In this document: in pieces, positions 1-17,681 of the stretch
Position numbering within the stretch: position 1 is the first letter of the stretch
Layout: each line of letters opens with the position of its first letter
From: Caenorhabditis elegans
Taxonomy: Eukaryota; Nematoda; Chromadorea; Rhabditida; Rhabditidae
DNA: 64,000 bases
Assembly (NCBI RefSeq): GCF_000002985.6
Contig: NC_003282.8
Location: 8,370,001 to 8,434,000 of the forward strand
Direction of reading: 5' to 3'
Made by a program: the position numbers and the translations under genes
The notes under the pieces: generated by a model
Databases searched by the model: none
Told to the model about the DNA's origin: nothing
Seen by the model: the letters and a program-made list of their open reading frames with translations, nothing else

Positions 1-324
1 TTATAACTACATAAACCCTTACTCACCGCAAACTTATAGCACACATATGTATATAAAATTATTTGAATACTTGTATGAAACAGTTATATTTAACACATTC
101 ACCGTGATGTGCAAAATGCTTTCTGGAGGAATTTTCCAAAGTGAAATTCAACAGATCAAATGTCTACGAAAATGAGTTTTGTGATCAGAAAATCAAACCA
201 TTTAAGTCTCAGGTTTTAGGAAATTTGCTTAGATCAATTTTCATTAATGATCCAATCATTTGAACATCAAATGCTGGCTATGTCTACAATTATCACATTT
301 ACAATTCTAGATCTCATGTTTCAG

Positions 325-5347
<5,023 letters not shown>

Positions 5348-5544
5348 TGCTATAATAAAATGTTTATTTCTATGTAGCTGTGTATAAAATTTTGACAACA
5401 GAAAAGAAAAACAAAATGAGGAACTCCAATTGACTAGGACAGGAACCATAAAGTCCTCGTCCGCCTGCGGAGTTCACGGCCAATTTCGCATCATTTCCCT
5501 TCTACACTTGTCGATTTACGACGAGCGAGTACACATAGATGCAG

Positions 5545-5610
5545 TGAGAGGGTTGCGAACTCTTTGTAGTATTACTGAAGACCACGTCTCTTAACCACTA
5601 GACCAAGCGT
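5545..5610 (-). repeat. tRNA-like (pol III A/B box) sequence between aagr-1 and Lines-like gene
   Basis: On the minus strand an A-box-like TGGTCTAGTGGTTA (about 5591-5606) is followed by a B-box-like AGTTCGCAACCC (about 5551-5563). The spacing resembles a tRNA, but I cannot fold a proper acceptor stem or anticodon arm. The surrounding 5400-5650 is relatively GC-rich for this intergenic DNA. Probably a tRNA-derived repeat or relic rather than a functional tRNA. Confidence 0.45.
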
Positions 5611-5732
5611 GCAACAGCAGAGCGCCAATCGCGCGTAAATAGAAAAGAGTTTCACTCTCAATGGGATGGGTACAATCTATTTCTATTATAAATACCGCGA
5701 AACACAAACATCGTTGACTAAAAAAGAAATCT

Positions 5733-7698
5733 TTATTTTACATAAATATCCCAGAACTTATCACACCACTTTAGAATTATATCAAACTTCTTTGGAAGTA
5801 ATTTTGCTGAAAGCAGTCTCCTCAATCGCTCACGTACTTCCACAACCATGTTAACCCATTTTCCAAAACTTCCAGTATTCTTTAAAATTGTTGGATGTTT
5901 GTGTGAACACATGCGTTTACTTTCAGATCCTTGGAATTTCATCGTTTTTGTCATTTCTTGATCTCCCACGATTTCAGTGATTTTAAGCGTGACTTTAGGG
6001 TACTGTATCGATGGTGCAGCTTTTATCAGAGGAGAAATTTGTTTTCGCTGGATATCGGAGAGAGCTGCTTCATTGATTCTGAAAAATATTGTTACTTATT
6101 GTTTACTGTTGGAACAATCAAAATCGGTTTTACAGATATTATGTTGATTTTCAAAAGTTTATTTTTTGAAATTATATTATTCTTCGTGAATGCATTTTTC
6201 GCCGCGAGACCCAACGGGATGAATACGGTTTCTTTGAAACTCGTCGACGTTGTATATTTTGGTATGCATACTTATGATATTCTATAACATACATCGGGGA
6301 ATAACTCATCCAGCAGTTTCTGTTTTTGTCATGGCAATTTGATTTTAGAATTCGTAGAATCAGTGAAGAAGATGCCAATTCAGAATTCAACCAGTCAATT
6401 ACTACTTCACAATCGTAGCTTATGAGATGCATGGCCTCGAGAAACACAGACACGGGATGGAATATTGAACTTGTTCTGAAAATAGTTTTGAATTTAAACT
6501 TTTTAATAAATTAACTATCTTCTGACTTACGGTAAAGTCTCAATGAGAGGTAAAAGTGCAAGTGTACATGTAAGAAATCGTTCATCATTATCCAGAAGCT
6601 TCTGGGTTAGAGTCGCAGTTGTTGGATATTTCTGAGAGAAAATTGAGTCAAGAAGAGAAGGAAGGTCTAAAAAAGAATTTTCTGAATAATAGAAGACCGA
6701 ATGAATAACCTTTAAATCTCTCACCTTCTTCTGAGGTTGATAGAAGCGTCGCACATAAAATCCGCTCAAGAGAATGATTTGGGAAATTTTGAAGTGTATC
6801 ACTCGTGGTGGACGGCCCGACAAATGTTTCAGGATCTGAAAAATTATTTTCACATTTTTGTGGCCTGGGTTTCTGTGATTTTAACGCCGATGTTTGTTCC
6901 TAGTGGATCTTTCTGCTCTAGACATATTTTTAAGCTTATGATTCTTTCAGAACATTCCACTTTATTTATACTATTTCGCCCCCAATCATTTTGTTCCATT
7001 TAACCAACTGGCTTCGATTAAATGAAAAGTGCACTTTGCAGCACAGAAACATTCGAAACTTTTTTCGGGTCTCTTCGATAAAGTACATGCTAGAGAACTC
7101 GAGAGAAGTAGACGCAGACATATGTTCTCTTTTTTCGCAACATTTCGAAATTTGAAGAGAAAAAAACCGACGACATTTAACTCGAAAATGTGTGCAAATA
7201 CTTTTTCTGTTCTTCAAATATTTTGGGAAAGTAACAAGTATTTGTCTATTGAGACTAGAACTTTTAGGTAACACCAAACTGTATAATTGAGATAATAATA
7301 AGAAGATTACCATAATTTGAATATCTACCTTCAAATGAAAAACCAGTTGGCATTGATTTACATAATCTGTTGATGGACGCGAAAACTTCCGAAGAGTTGT
7401 GCTGAAGAACAATTAAATACATCTGAAAGGAATGTGTTGGGTGATACCGGTAAACGTCCAAAGTTCGAGTCTTGGTAAATTAAAAAAGCAATCCTCTCGC
7501 AGAGACGAGTTTTCACATCATATCGTCTTTCGTTTTCGATGATAATCAATATCTCTGCTTGTGACAGTCCTAGCAAGTCTAGCGATTCCGAGCACTGTGC
7601 TTTTAAGAGGAGTTGGTAGCCGTCCAACATAATGCAGAGGGTTTTGAAATAGACGATCTCTCCTGAAAGATGTTCCAGATGGCAAGACCTCAGAAGGA
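5733..7698 (-). CDS. Lines (LINS1-like) homologue, 5' end unresolved
   Basis: Helical protein of the Lines family (Drosophila lines, human LINS1), a regulator whose biochemical role is poorly known. Exons on the minus strand that join in phase: 7517-7698, 7329-7422, 6725-6835, 6531-6666, 6293-6475, 5733-6078 (stop TAA 5733-5735). Family resemblance: the segment FLEAMHLISYDCEVVIDWL then NSELASSSLILRIL matches the Lines N-terminal domain, and the C-terminal end with RERLRRLL, LLPKKF and ILKW matches the LINES_C pattern (short helical repeat ending in a Leu-Phe-Pro-like turn). The 6836-7328 intron is unusually long here. Exons upstream of 7698 were not found with confidence; the start codon may lie between 7,700 and 8,080, just downstream of nap-1 on the same strand, which would allow an operon. 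Family assignment is from memory of human LINS1 and not searched. Confidence 0.65.
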
Positions 7699-7989
7699 CT
7701 GAAATTCGCAACAAGGGATTTTATTCATCACTTAATGCAGGATCACGAAAATATTGAAATTCGAGTTCAAAGTCGACTCGTGCCAGCTCATTCAAATCCT
7801 ATCATAACTAGTATGAAGAATTTGCGAAACAACATACACCAGGATGAAGACAACATGTATCAAGTATTTCGACGACAACTCGTTTTCAGGTATATCTTTA
7901 GAGATTGGGAGAAGCGGAATATGGATAGGTCAGGGAATAAACGACAACAACAAGTAACAGCAACAATCGGTTTTCCGCCTATTATGTGA
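7660..7989 (+). other. Unassigned open frame opposite the presumed Lines 5' region
   Basis: An open plus-strand frame runs from about 7,640 to a TGA at 7987-7989, rich in charged and amide residues (KTSEGL, FRRQLVFRYIFRDWEK). The only in-frame ATG early in it is at 7735. It could be a small exon of an unknown gene, or the true coding strand of this interval, since the minus strand here is closed in all frames. No family recognised. Confidence 0.2.
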
Positions 7990-8084
7990 AGGGGTTGGGA
8001 ATAATCAAAAAAATTTTAAAAAAGAAAATGGAAAATTAATAATTTCAAAAATTGGCAAATTAATAAGTGGTCCATCGATACTGC

Positions 8085-9311
8085 TTAAGCCTCATCGTCA
8101 CTGAAGTCTGACACATCATCACCGTCCTCTCCTGGGAAATCGAACATATCGTCTGATTGAAGTTCTCCAGTGTAGAAAAGAACAGCACGTGGAATGATGG
8201 TATCACGGATAGCTTGTCCCATCTCGTAGTCGAGCTCAAGGAACTCCTCTGCCTGTTCATCGTCCTCATCTTCATTTCTCTCGTCCTTGCTCTTTGGTGG
8301 CTCGAAGAAGTTGAAGAAACTATCTGCTTTCACAGTTTTGGTGAGGAACTTTCCAGCATTAGCTCCCTTCTTTTGCTTCTTCTTGACAGCCTTCTTGGTG
8401 ACGTTCTTGCCGTCTTCCCACTCAATAGTATCTCCGACAGCGCGGATGACATGTGGTCCATCGAATTGGAGTGGTGCCTCCGCATCTGGGTCGAAACCGA
8501 GCAAGTAGGTCTTGGTAAGAACTTGGTTTTTGAAGTATGGGTTGGTGGCAAAGTGGAACTCGATTTTGAAACCCTGAAGTTCAAAACATTAACTTTCGAA
8601 AACAATGAAATGCGCTTACGGCTGGATCCTTGCTAGCGGCGGTCGTCACATCAGTGAGATATGAGAGGATTGGTACGTCATGCTCCTCGATGGCTTCAGC
8701 AACAAGATCATGGGTTCTGAGAGCGGTGAGCCAGAAATCCTTGATCCCCTTTGCTGATGGGTCAGCCTCCGCAGCTTTGTACAATTCCTGAAACAAAGAA
8801 ATGTCAACTAATAAGCTGGAATTGTCATAGCCATATCATCGCGCAAGAAACACAATCCAGGAGCGGGAATAAAGGACATGTTTTATTTCGCAACGAAAAA
8901 AGGCGTGCCCCACGGGAGGCAAATCTCTTGAATAGTTGCAGGCTATATAGGGAATCTTGATTAGGAACTTACAGCGAGTTGATCTCCCTCGAGTCCTTCG
9001 AGGATTGGAGTGTCGATTTGTTCTTTAGTTGGCTCGACCTCTCCCGCGACAATAGCCTTTCTTTGATCGAAAGTGGATTTGAACTTTCCTTCAAACTCGA
9101 TCTCGAGCTCGTGAACACGTTTGTAGAAGTCAGATTCAATCTGAAATAAATTATATACTTAAGAACATAAACAAAGAAAACTAACCTGAATTGTCTTCAT
9201 TTGAAGGTTTTTGAGAGCGCAGACGCGTTGCTTGACATTGAGAGGCAAAGCCTGAATCATGTCGAAGTTGGTGCTGAGAAGTCCAGCGTCAATATGCTCT
9301 TGATCAGCCAT
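8085..9311 (-). CDS. nap-1: Nucleosome assembly protein NAP-1
   Basis: Histone H2A-H2B chaperone of the NAP/SET family, acting in nucleus and cytoplasm. Exons: 9186-9311, 8973-9140, 8620-8787, 8085-8573; 951 bases, 316 residues, the size expected for worm NAP-1. The NAP fold is visible from the dimerisation helix (residues ~40-85) through KDFWLTAL, LSYLTDV, GFKIEFHFATNPYF, SFFNFFEPP and PRAVLFYTGE. An acidic insert follows the SFFNFF segment and the protein ends in an acidic tail (DFPGEDGDDVSDFSDDEA). A TTTGTAG splice acceptor lies a few bases before the ATG, suggesting a trans-spliced leader. The gene is divergent from praf-3, sharing a ~680-base upstream region. Confidence 0.96.
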
Positions 9312-9989
9312 TTTATTACCTACAAAGCATAAATAGATGATTTTGGCATACTCTTTCAAGCAAAAAAATACGATGATTTTCGAAAATTCGAGAAAAAATC
9401 TGTAAAATTATTGTGAAACGAAGCAGTGCTGTCTAAAATCATAGGACGAGAGTTGAAAATATATTTTCCAAACAACCACTTCGCTCCTCCTCCATAAAAT
9501 GTCTCTTCGCGGTGAGACCCGCGGTTAAAGGCGCACACAAGCTTATTATTTACGAGATGGTCTTTCATGCCTATATTATTTTTTATCAATGTTTTCATAT
9601 TGTCGTTTGTTTTCTGGTTTGTTTTGGTGATTTACATATAATAATTGTATTGATTTTTATTTATAAAAGTATGGATTTGTTATGATAGTAAATTCTCCTG
9701 AAATTTGATTGCATTTGAAACTAATTGTAGGCACTTTTTTTTTTAAATAAACAGTTTTTTGCGTTTCAAATTCTAAAATTTGATAGCTCTTCAAATAACC
9801 CACATCTTGGAATCATATTTCTCGTTTTCTCGATTCTCTCGAAGTTCCTTAAGCTATTAGAATATTACACATAGCATTCGACGCCAGATGTTCCCCCGTT
9901 CAGCACAAAACTTCTCACTTTACTTTAAATATTTTCAACTTCCGAAAATCTTAGCGAGTTTTCAAATTCATTGTTATTTTCAGGGAAAA
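9312..9989. promoter_or_regulatory. Divergent upstream region between nap-1 and praf-3
   Basis: Non-coding, AT-rich 680 bases between two divergently transcribed genes, so it must hold both promoters. GC-richer stretches occur at ~9,470-9,540. No defined binding sites can be named from sequence alone. Confidence 0.55.
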
Positions 9990-11710
9990 ATGACGACGTC
10001 CTCAGAAAATATGCAAATTATGAATGGCGTGGAAGTGCCACCGTTCAGAAATTTTCACGAGTTTCTGCTGGAAACCGATCGATACGAGGTAGGCTTGAAT
10101 TGTTATTACATATATTTTTAAAGAAGGGCCAACTTTTGTAGAAAATATATTTACATATGTTGAAGTTTGACTAAAGTGGTCGTTTAAAATTTTTACTTAG
10201 AGTTTAATTTAAAAATAATCGAGTTTTTTATTTCAATATTCAAAAGATAAAAATCCAATTGATTGATTTTCAGCGTCCACCATTTAACGACTTCAAGAAA
10301 TGGAACAATCGAATAATCTCGAATCTTCTGTACTTTCAAACCAACTACTTTGTTACAATCATCACTTTATTCCTTCTGCACACGTTCATCAGTAGCCAGG
10401 ACATTTTCGTCGGTCTTATCGCCGTTGTCGCCGTAATTGCAACTCTAATCTTTGCTGTCTCGGCTGATGCAAATATCAAAAAGGTAATGATTGACGGGAA
10501 TGTGATGTTTTTATATTGATAAGAAATTCGAATTGTTGACGGAATTGATAGGTACAAAGTTTTATTGGAATTTGGAATTCAAAATTAGTTTAAGTTCAAG
10601 TTTCAGATGCAAAACGCAGCAGCATAAAATTAAGCCATGTCCACCGTAAAAAATAAAAAGAGCTCGTTTTTACCGTTTACCTGAATAGGATAAGTTAACA
10701 TATGTTTCACGTAACAGTTTGTGCACTTCGTTGATGAAAATTATTGTTGTGATAATCGTTTTTTTGCAAGTTAAAGCTAAAAAAATAATTGAAAAATATA
10801 GATTAAAACATGATGGCACATAAAATTGGTCCAAAAACAATTACTGAAACCAAGAATTACCAAAAAAAAATCAAGTTTTAAGATGCGCACGGATCATCCA
10901 TTGGTCACTCTTGGAGGAATAATTCTCGTTGCCTATTTCTTCATTTCTGTCTTCCAATCCGTTCTTGTGGTTGCCTTTGCGTAAGTTTTATAAAAAATTA
11001 CTAATGTTGTAAAACTGTTTTCATAAGTGGACAATATTCTTATTTAATGTAAATTTGTCGCAGTTATAAATGGACTTAATAATCAAATATAACTGTAAAA
11101 AATAAAATTCTTAATGTGTTTTTTTTTTAATTTTGCTGAAATTAAAACAAAGATATATTTATTTTTGAACTCCTTGAAAGCCGGAAAATCGCTAAAATTT
11201 TCAAAATTGACTTGAAAATCTAGAATCACATATATTTTTTTGCGAAAAGCTGTCTGAAAAAATATGGTTATTACAGTCCATCACCAAACGGCTCTACGTC
11301 ACCTTTAAATAAAATTACCTAATAATCAAAAGTTAAAAAACCCTTTATATAAATGATTAATAAAATAAGTGAAAGAGGAAGTTTGAAAGATAGAAACAAC
11401 TACACATTTCTCGATTTTTTGGTGTGTTCTATGCATAAAATATGAGAAAATCTGTGCTAAAGTTCAGAACAACAGGAACATAACACACCAAGACAAGTTT
11501 CTTAATGAATTTTCTAACAGGATCATGCTCCATTTATAATTTTGTATAAATTTCAGCTTGCTGTTCCCAGTATTCCTGGTTCTTGTTCACGCATCTCTTC
11601 GTCTTCGTGGTATTGCTAACCGTGCCGCAAATGTGAAGGAACAGCTAGGAATCCGTACAAGTGTCATGGGACAAATTCTCGACAGAACTGGACTCAATGT
11701 GAAAGTGTAG
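9990..11710 (+). CDS. praf-3: PRA1-domain (PRAF3/ARL6IP5-like) membrane protein
   Basis: Prenylated-Rab-acceptor family protein of ER/Golgi membranes; the mammalian PRAF3 (JWA/ARL6IP5) modulates Rab trafficking and glutamate transport. Exons: 9990-10088, 10274-10483, 10883-10980, 11557-11710; 561 bases, 186 residues. Features: PF-DF--W--RI-SNLLYFQTNY at the start of the PRA1 domain, two pairs of hydrophobic segments (residues ~60-100 and ~115-150), a polar loop, then the conserved HASLRLRG followed by a short cytosolic tail. The ATG is six bases downstream of a TTATTTTCAG acceptor, typical of SL trans-splicing. The 3' half of intron 3 is AT-rich. Identity recalled as D2096.2. Confidence 0.92.
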
Positions 11711-11955
11711 ATATCAATTCAATTCCCCCCAGCCAACTTGACATATTCTTCTCATGTTTCAACTCATCCTTCTCCCAATTTTGCCTCAAAATTAACCAAA
11801 TTTTTACGTTCCACAATTTTTTAATGTATAATTATTTATTGTTCTCCGCTCAATCATTTTCCCCCCATAAATCCATGTTTGTCAATTCAAATAGTATTCG
11901 TAATAATGGTTTCTTTGGAAAACAGAAAAAATCATTTATTAGCTATACAAAAACA

Positions 11956-12792
11956 TTATGGGAAGTAGCGAGGAAGTTTGTCGGCGTCTGAAATTTTAAC
12001 ATTTCAAAAAAAACTTAATTACTTTACTCACCAACTGCAACCGAACGGATTTTCTTCTTATTTTGAACGCGTTGCCAGAATGGTTCTGTGAAACGAACAT
12101 TTGAACCAACAAGACTTAGCAATGGTGATCTCTTATTGATGATTTCGAACTGAAATTTGAAAATTAGTTTTTTAATTTTCAAAAGAAATTGGAAGTTTCG
12201 TAGAGAATACACTTCACGCGAGCAGAACGCCCTTGCCTTCCAGGCGGCCTACGATTGAATTGTGCCTTCACGCGTGCCTAATGCTCAAGTTAAAGTACAT
12301 GGGATACTTTTAAACCATATTTTCTATCTTCTTATTGATGAGATTCAACTGAAATTAGAATTCTTGCTTCAATAGGAATGGGGATTTTCACAGGATAGCA
12401 AAAATGCGTGCCTTCTAGGCGGCCTACCATCGCCTTCTGCCTACACTCCTGTCTACTGCAATTTCTAATTTATCTCTAAAATACTTAGTTGCACTTTCAA
12501 AAAATATCTGCAAGTAGAAATACGCATATCAATCCTGTGCAAAAACTGGGGTTCAAGCCAAAATTCAGAACAGGTAGGCAGGCTCGTAGGTAAACAGTCA
12601 AGAGAAATGACTACCTGAGCTACATTAGAGAAAATCGCATATCTTCAAAATGTTCTGAAAACCCTGAAAACTCACTTCATCAGGGTCCTGGAACGAATAT
12701 AGCAATTGCTTTTCAAGCCCAAACAATGGCTGACTGGAAACAATTCCGAGAATAAGGACGAGAAGCCAAGCTGCGATTGATGTGGAGTTCAT
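11956..12792 (-). CDS. Small secreted protein, possible peptide precursor
   Basis: Three exons (12676-12792, 12032-12149, 11956-11987) splice in phase to 267 bases, 88 residues. The first ~20 residues are a clear signal peptide (SIAAWLLVLILGIVSS then QP). The mature part holds a dibasic NKR site followed by SPLLSLVGSNVRF, and a second basic cluster NKKKIR, so processing into peptides is possible. There is no cysteine and no recognised domain. The C terminus is PRYFP. It could be a neuropeptide-like or other small secreted protein; no known family is recognised. Short exons and in-phase splice sites give moderate confidence that it is real. Confidence 0.6.
12210..12620. repeat. Dispersed GCCT/AGGC-rich repeat fragments inside the small-peptide gene intron
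   Basis: Repeated CTTCCAGGCGGCCTAC and GTAGGCAGGC-type motifs are scattered here. Similar motifs recur at ~1,945, ~3,640, ~14,340-14,400, ~52,320 and 55,390-55,690, always in introns or intergenic DNA, so they are a dispersed repeat family rather than gene sequence. Confidence 0.5.
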
Positions 12793-12799
12793 TCTCTGA

Positions 12800-15700
12800 A
12801 GAAATTGAAATTATGAATCAAGGTATGGGAAAGTAGAAGAAGAGGGGAAAATGGGCGGAGTCAACGAAGAGTTTTGATGTCAAGTACGTTGAAAGAGAAT
12901 ATTGAGGTGGAAAGAGGATTTGTAGGGATGAAGCTGATGTTTCTGATTTTAGAAAAGATAAGCACTTCGTCACAAGGTGCGTGGAGCGAGTAAGAAGGAT
13001 AAAATCGAAGTTATAGAGATTTTAGAATAATTGAAAAATGTGAGTTAGTACATTGAGAGACGCACTAGAAGAAATTCGGCAATAAATTTGCATAACTAGA
13101 GAATCACAAGTAAATATTTATTTTGGGTTATGGTAAACTGGGAACTTCCTCAAGTGTTTATCTAAAAGTGAATGGATTGGTTTTGATGGGTCCCTTTGCG
13201 GAAAAAATGCACACTCTTTGGTATTTTCCATTTAATTTGCCGAGGCTTCACAGCGGGCACAAAAAACAGGCTCAAAAATTTCGAATTTGTCTTACAGTTT
13301 TTTGGAAATACGTCAAGTTTTTCAGTTTCATTTTTAATTGTGATTTTAAAATTTTTTTTGAAAGGGCGACTGCCGGAAAAAAACATTTTTCTAGTGGCTA
13401 TCTCTCGAATAAATTCAAAATTGAGAGAACGGCACTAATTTTAGAAAATGTGTATATAATGCAAATTTTGTGGAAATTTCAGGTTTTGTTGGTAAACACG
13501 AGAGACTCAAACTCAAAATAAGCCCTCGAAAAAGATAAATTACATGGTAGGCAGGTATGCTTTCAGGGGTCCGGAAAACAAGATAACGTATTTTACTGGT
13601 CAAAAGAAAATAATAAAGACATCTGGGTGATCAAAAAGTTCAATAACAATCACATCATTTGTAAATGAAAACATAACCTAAGCGTCAAGAAGAGGGCTTA
13701 AAAGAAGGTTTATCTCAAATCGAGAGCTGCTCTTTGGAACATCATGAGTTTAGAATGATTTTTTAAAGTGAAATGGTTAATCTTTAAGAAAAGATCTTTC
13801 AAACATCATTTTTCAGAATATAAAATCCATAACATGACTAAACTACTAAATCGAATTTATTAAGGAACCTATGCTCAACCTATCCGCCCCTTACAACAAT
13901 TATATTTCCTGCATAAACCCACGCTCGTTATCACCTACTAAATTGTTTTCCAAGAAACTCCCAAACAAAGACAGAAATGATTGAAACAAGATCTATGAGA
14001 CAGACTTATTAATCAACTTTACCAATAGAACAAGTGACTAAAAATAAATGTTTGTGAACTGGAGTAAAGAATACTAATTTTGATGACAAGGGAATAATGT
14101 TGGAACACCAAAAATGTTGAGAGGAAGTGACGATTAGAATATCTAAATCAAAATTATTGTGACGTAGTTGTGTGTGCAGGACAAAACAACACTAAATAAT
14201 ATATGTAAGGACCAGGAGAACAACAAATTTCATGTAAATGTGTGATTTGGTTCTGATCGAAAAAAGTAACTACTGCCGAAATAGAAAAAATTAATAATAT
14301 GCCAAAACCAAGCACCGAAATTTATGCCAAAACAAGGTCCGGTAGGTAGAAAAGTAGGCAGGCAGGCATGAAAAAAGCATATACGCCTGAACCCGAGCCT
14401 GGAGGCTACTTTAACAGTTCACGAGTTACTTCAAAATCCATTTTTGTTTTTCATAGTTTTTTTTTTCATATTTTCATAGCCTTTATAAATTTTTTTCAAA
14501 TTGACCCCTTATTCAAAACTTAACTCAATAAATGTCAAATGTATAATTTTAAATAAAAACCTAATGGTTTCCAACTTATAAGTATTAGCTAAACAGTAAA
14601 TAAATAAATCCGACCAAAAAAGAGTTGTGGGAGTAAAATGCGAAATGGGATTTCCGAGTATTATATGTATGTTGTTGTAGTCAATGTCTATCAGTCGAAG
14701 GATTCAAGGGATTTGGCCATAATTAAAATAGTCTAAAAATACAAAACAGAGTTGTTACAGAAAAAGTATGTAAAACTTCGAGTATATGTGTATTTTTATT
14801 TTTAATGTTCTAGTGCCCATTTTAACTGACATGTCCAAAAATAAAAATGTGTTTTTATTCGCGATGTTCGGTTTTTTATATTATAAAGCTAACCGGGAAT
14901 TAGTGTGCACAAAATAAAACTGATTTCATACTAAAGTTAATTATCCCTTCTATTTGTCTTGTTTTCAGTCTGGTAGTGTTTTGCTCTTTCAATACAAAAA
15001 TAATAAATGCTCAAAAAACTCGTTGGGGCTAATTCATCAACATACAGGTTTTATAGCAATCTATGCCAGTCAGTAATGATTTTTATTTGGATAACGAAGG
15101 CTGCCTACCAATTATATAGTTTTGACTGAAATCTCATTGACTGTAAGGCTAATTTAATAAAAAATATGTTGGAAATGTTAACATATTAACGTTGTAATAC
15201 ATACATAGTTAGCTTCATCGGATAATATAGGAAAATGAACTGAGATATTGAAAATCCATCGCCTGCTGTGGCGATACATAATTCATAACTCAAGATTCAT
15301 TTTCAAATAAAAATTCAATTGACACCCACAAATTAATTTCAAGGATCTAGAATTAACTCTCAGCTGACTGATTTTGAATCGAAAGATTGAAATTAAATTT
15401 CAGAAAAAAGATAGCTTCTTAGTCAGTGAAGCACAATGAGCAGGTCGGGTGATTCATGGATGAAGAGAGCAAGTATCGAATTTTTAGTTGAAAGATTAGA
15501 AATTCAACTTTGAGTTTTCCGCAGCAAAACTGACCGGATGTAAAAGTGATGAAGTCAGTGGTCACTTGAAATGACTATACACTAATTTGTAGCATCAAGT
15601 TTCCGGATTTAATCACAATATGCTTGTAAAAATTTATATGAGAGTGATGAGCAAAAATTGAACTTTGAAACGGAAATATTATTAATTCAAATTTTAAGGA

Positions 15701-17680
15701 AAAATATGTTTGATTTAAGAAATATGTTAAAGTTTTAGTCGTAACCATAAAGTATCCATTTTCTTTTAGATCATACATCCAGTTGTTATAATATGAACTA
15801 GCTCACACGTGCAACTATACACATAACAAAGTGAACAAATTATTTCAAAATCAGATAGATGCTCTAGTAATGTCCTTATGGATAATTGAATTACAGCATC
15901 CTTTTTCTGCAAGTGCACACATTTCGTTTTCTTGCTTCAGATTAAGATGGATTAATTGTATGTGTGTGTGTACATGACATCCGAAAAAAAAGAAGAGCTC
16001 TGAATGTCTAGAATGAGTTCTGACGTAGTTGTGTAGTAAATGGTTCATGGCAATGAAACACCTTCAGAAATTTAGAAATTCGGCAATAATCGAGGAAAAA
16101 TAAGCGAAAAATTATTTCCTACTAAAGTCTGGTAAGTAGAATCTCTTTTTTTTATCTTACAAAATTATTGAGATTTGGTCATTCTTCCTGGATATTGAAA
16201 ATAATTTTCAATAACTTGCCAAAATTAGAAAATTGTCGAATATAATAAAATATCAGTTGCGACTATTGGGAATCGCTGAAATGCCAAAAATCGGGATTGG
16301 CAAAAGGCTGGTCTAGCTAGTAATAATTTTGAACGTCATGAGAAACTATTGTCACTTTCCATGGTTTTTAAAAACCATGGAAAACGTTGCGTGTAGGGAA
16401 CCCACAAAAAATATGTACACACTTAAAAATAATGTGCAACGTTTGATACTTAATGTACTAAGAAAAAGAGAAGTGATATTTCAAAATGTTTTCTTGGCAA
16501 TAATTAGTTCCCAGAGAACAGAAAAAAAGAAAGATTTCCAGTTCAATGCGTGGAAAAGTGTTTTAAAAACAAAATTGGACACAAAATTTGCTAGAAAAAA
16601 TATAAAATTTAGCGTGCAAAAAACTAAACGAGGCATGACACTATTCCATAACCATGACGAATTTCAACTTTATTTAGAAATTCTAAATTTTTCTTTAAGT
16701 TTTCAAATGTGTTGAATTTGGCACCCCACCGAGTGGTTTTTTTCAAAAAGAATAAAAAAAGTAAAATACTTCCGAAATAGAGAGAAAATAAAACAAAAAA
16801 ATGGAAAAGTCTAAAAGGTGAAAGAGATTAAAAAATGGAAAAGTCAAAAATCTACTTCGAATTTCTAAAATATTTTATTTTCCACCAAGCTCATTAATTG
16901 AAACACATACTGGTGTATTTTTTTATTATAAAAAGCTTAATGTTCAAAAGTCAAATACTACGTAAGAACTGAGAGATAACTAACTTGAGTCATTCATGTG
17001 TACATACAAATGTACGTACTTTCTTTTATTTAATTTCCATTCCTCTCTTTTTTCTTAACTAAATTTGTCGATTTTATATCCACTTCGCGCTTAACGAAGC
17101 GGATAATACAGTGGTTTGTTTGGTTGCTCCTGCTTGGGAGAAAATTTCGAAAAAGAAAACGCGATAGAATAAATATACTCGAAAACATAAAATCGTCAAG
17201 AGAAATCTCCAGATTTGTTCGTATTATTTTGCCAAAACTGAGAAATTTGCTGATTGAGCTCAAGTTTGGTCTTAAATATTTTACTTGGATAAGAATTTGG
17301 CAAAGCTTTCAGTCGACATAAAGTAAATGTTTATAACGCATGAGCTTCTAGCGTCCCACGTCGTTAAAACATTTTGATTCCACATTTCCTCTATCAGTTT
17401 TACAATCAAGACTAATTTATCATTGGTCTGTAGAAGTGGTAGACTATTTTTAAATGTCCTTTAGTTTTGGATGAACAATCGATTTTCGTCTTTACAAGCT
17501 TATTGAGAAAATATGGTGACTTACAAGGAAAGTATTTCAGCTCACTTTTAGACTTTCCCAGAAACCTGTGTCATGTTTAAGAGGACCCTTCAAATAGGTC
17601 ATTTTCAAAGAAAAAAAACTGTAGCATTCTCTGATAAAACTTTATTCAATCAACTTTTCAATAATTTCCAGCTGCACATA
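12800..17680. other. Intergenic, AT-rich, no gene supported
   Basis: Several open frames of 60-130 codons occur, but they are low-complexity Lys/Phe/Asn-rich and lack splice-consistent partners or family motifs. Local features: a 22-base perfect palindrome around CCATGGTTTTTAAAAACC (about 16,359-16,381) and AGGCAGGCAGGC-type repeats at ~14,340-14,400. I see nothing else. Confidence 0.6.
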
Positions 17681-17681
17681 A

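Noticed and set aside
8157-8636. 159-codon plus-strand frame opposite nap-1
   Set aside because: Antisense of the NAP-1 acidic exon; Leu/Val-rich shadow of Glu/Asp codons.
13123-13521. 132-codon plus-strand open frame
   Set aside because: Overlapping frames on both strands are equally open and composition is low-complexity.
16329-16715. 128-codon plus-strand open frame
   Set aside because: Lys/Asn/Phe-rich, low complexity, no splice partner or motif; begins beside a palindrome. Probably chance in AT-rich DNA.
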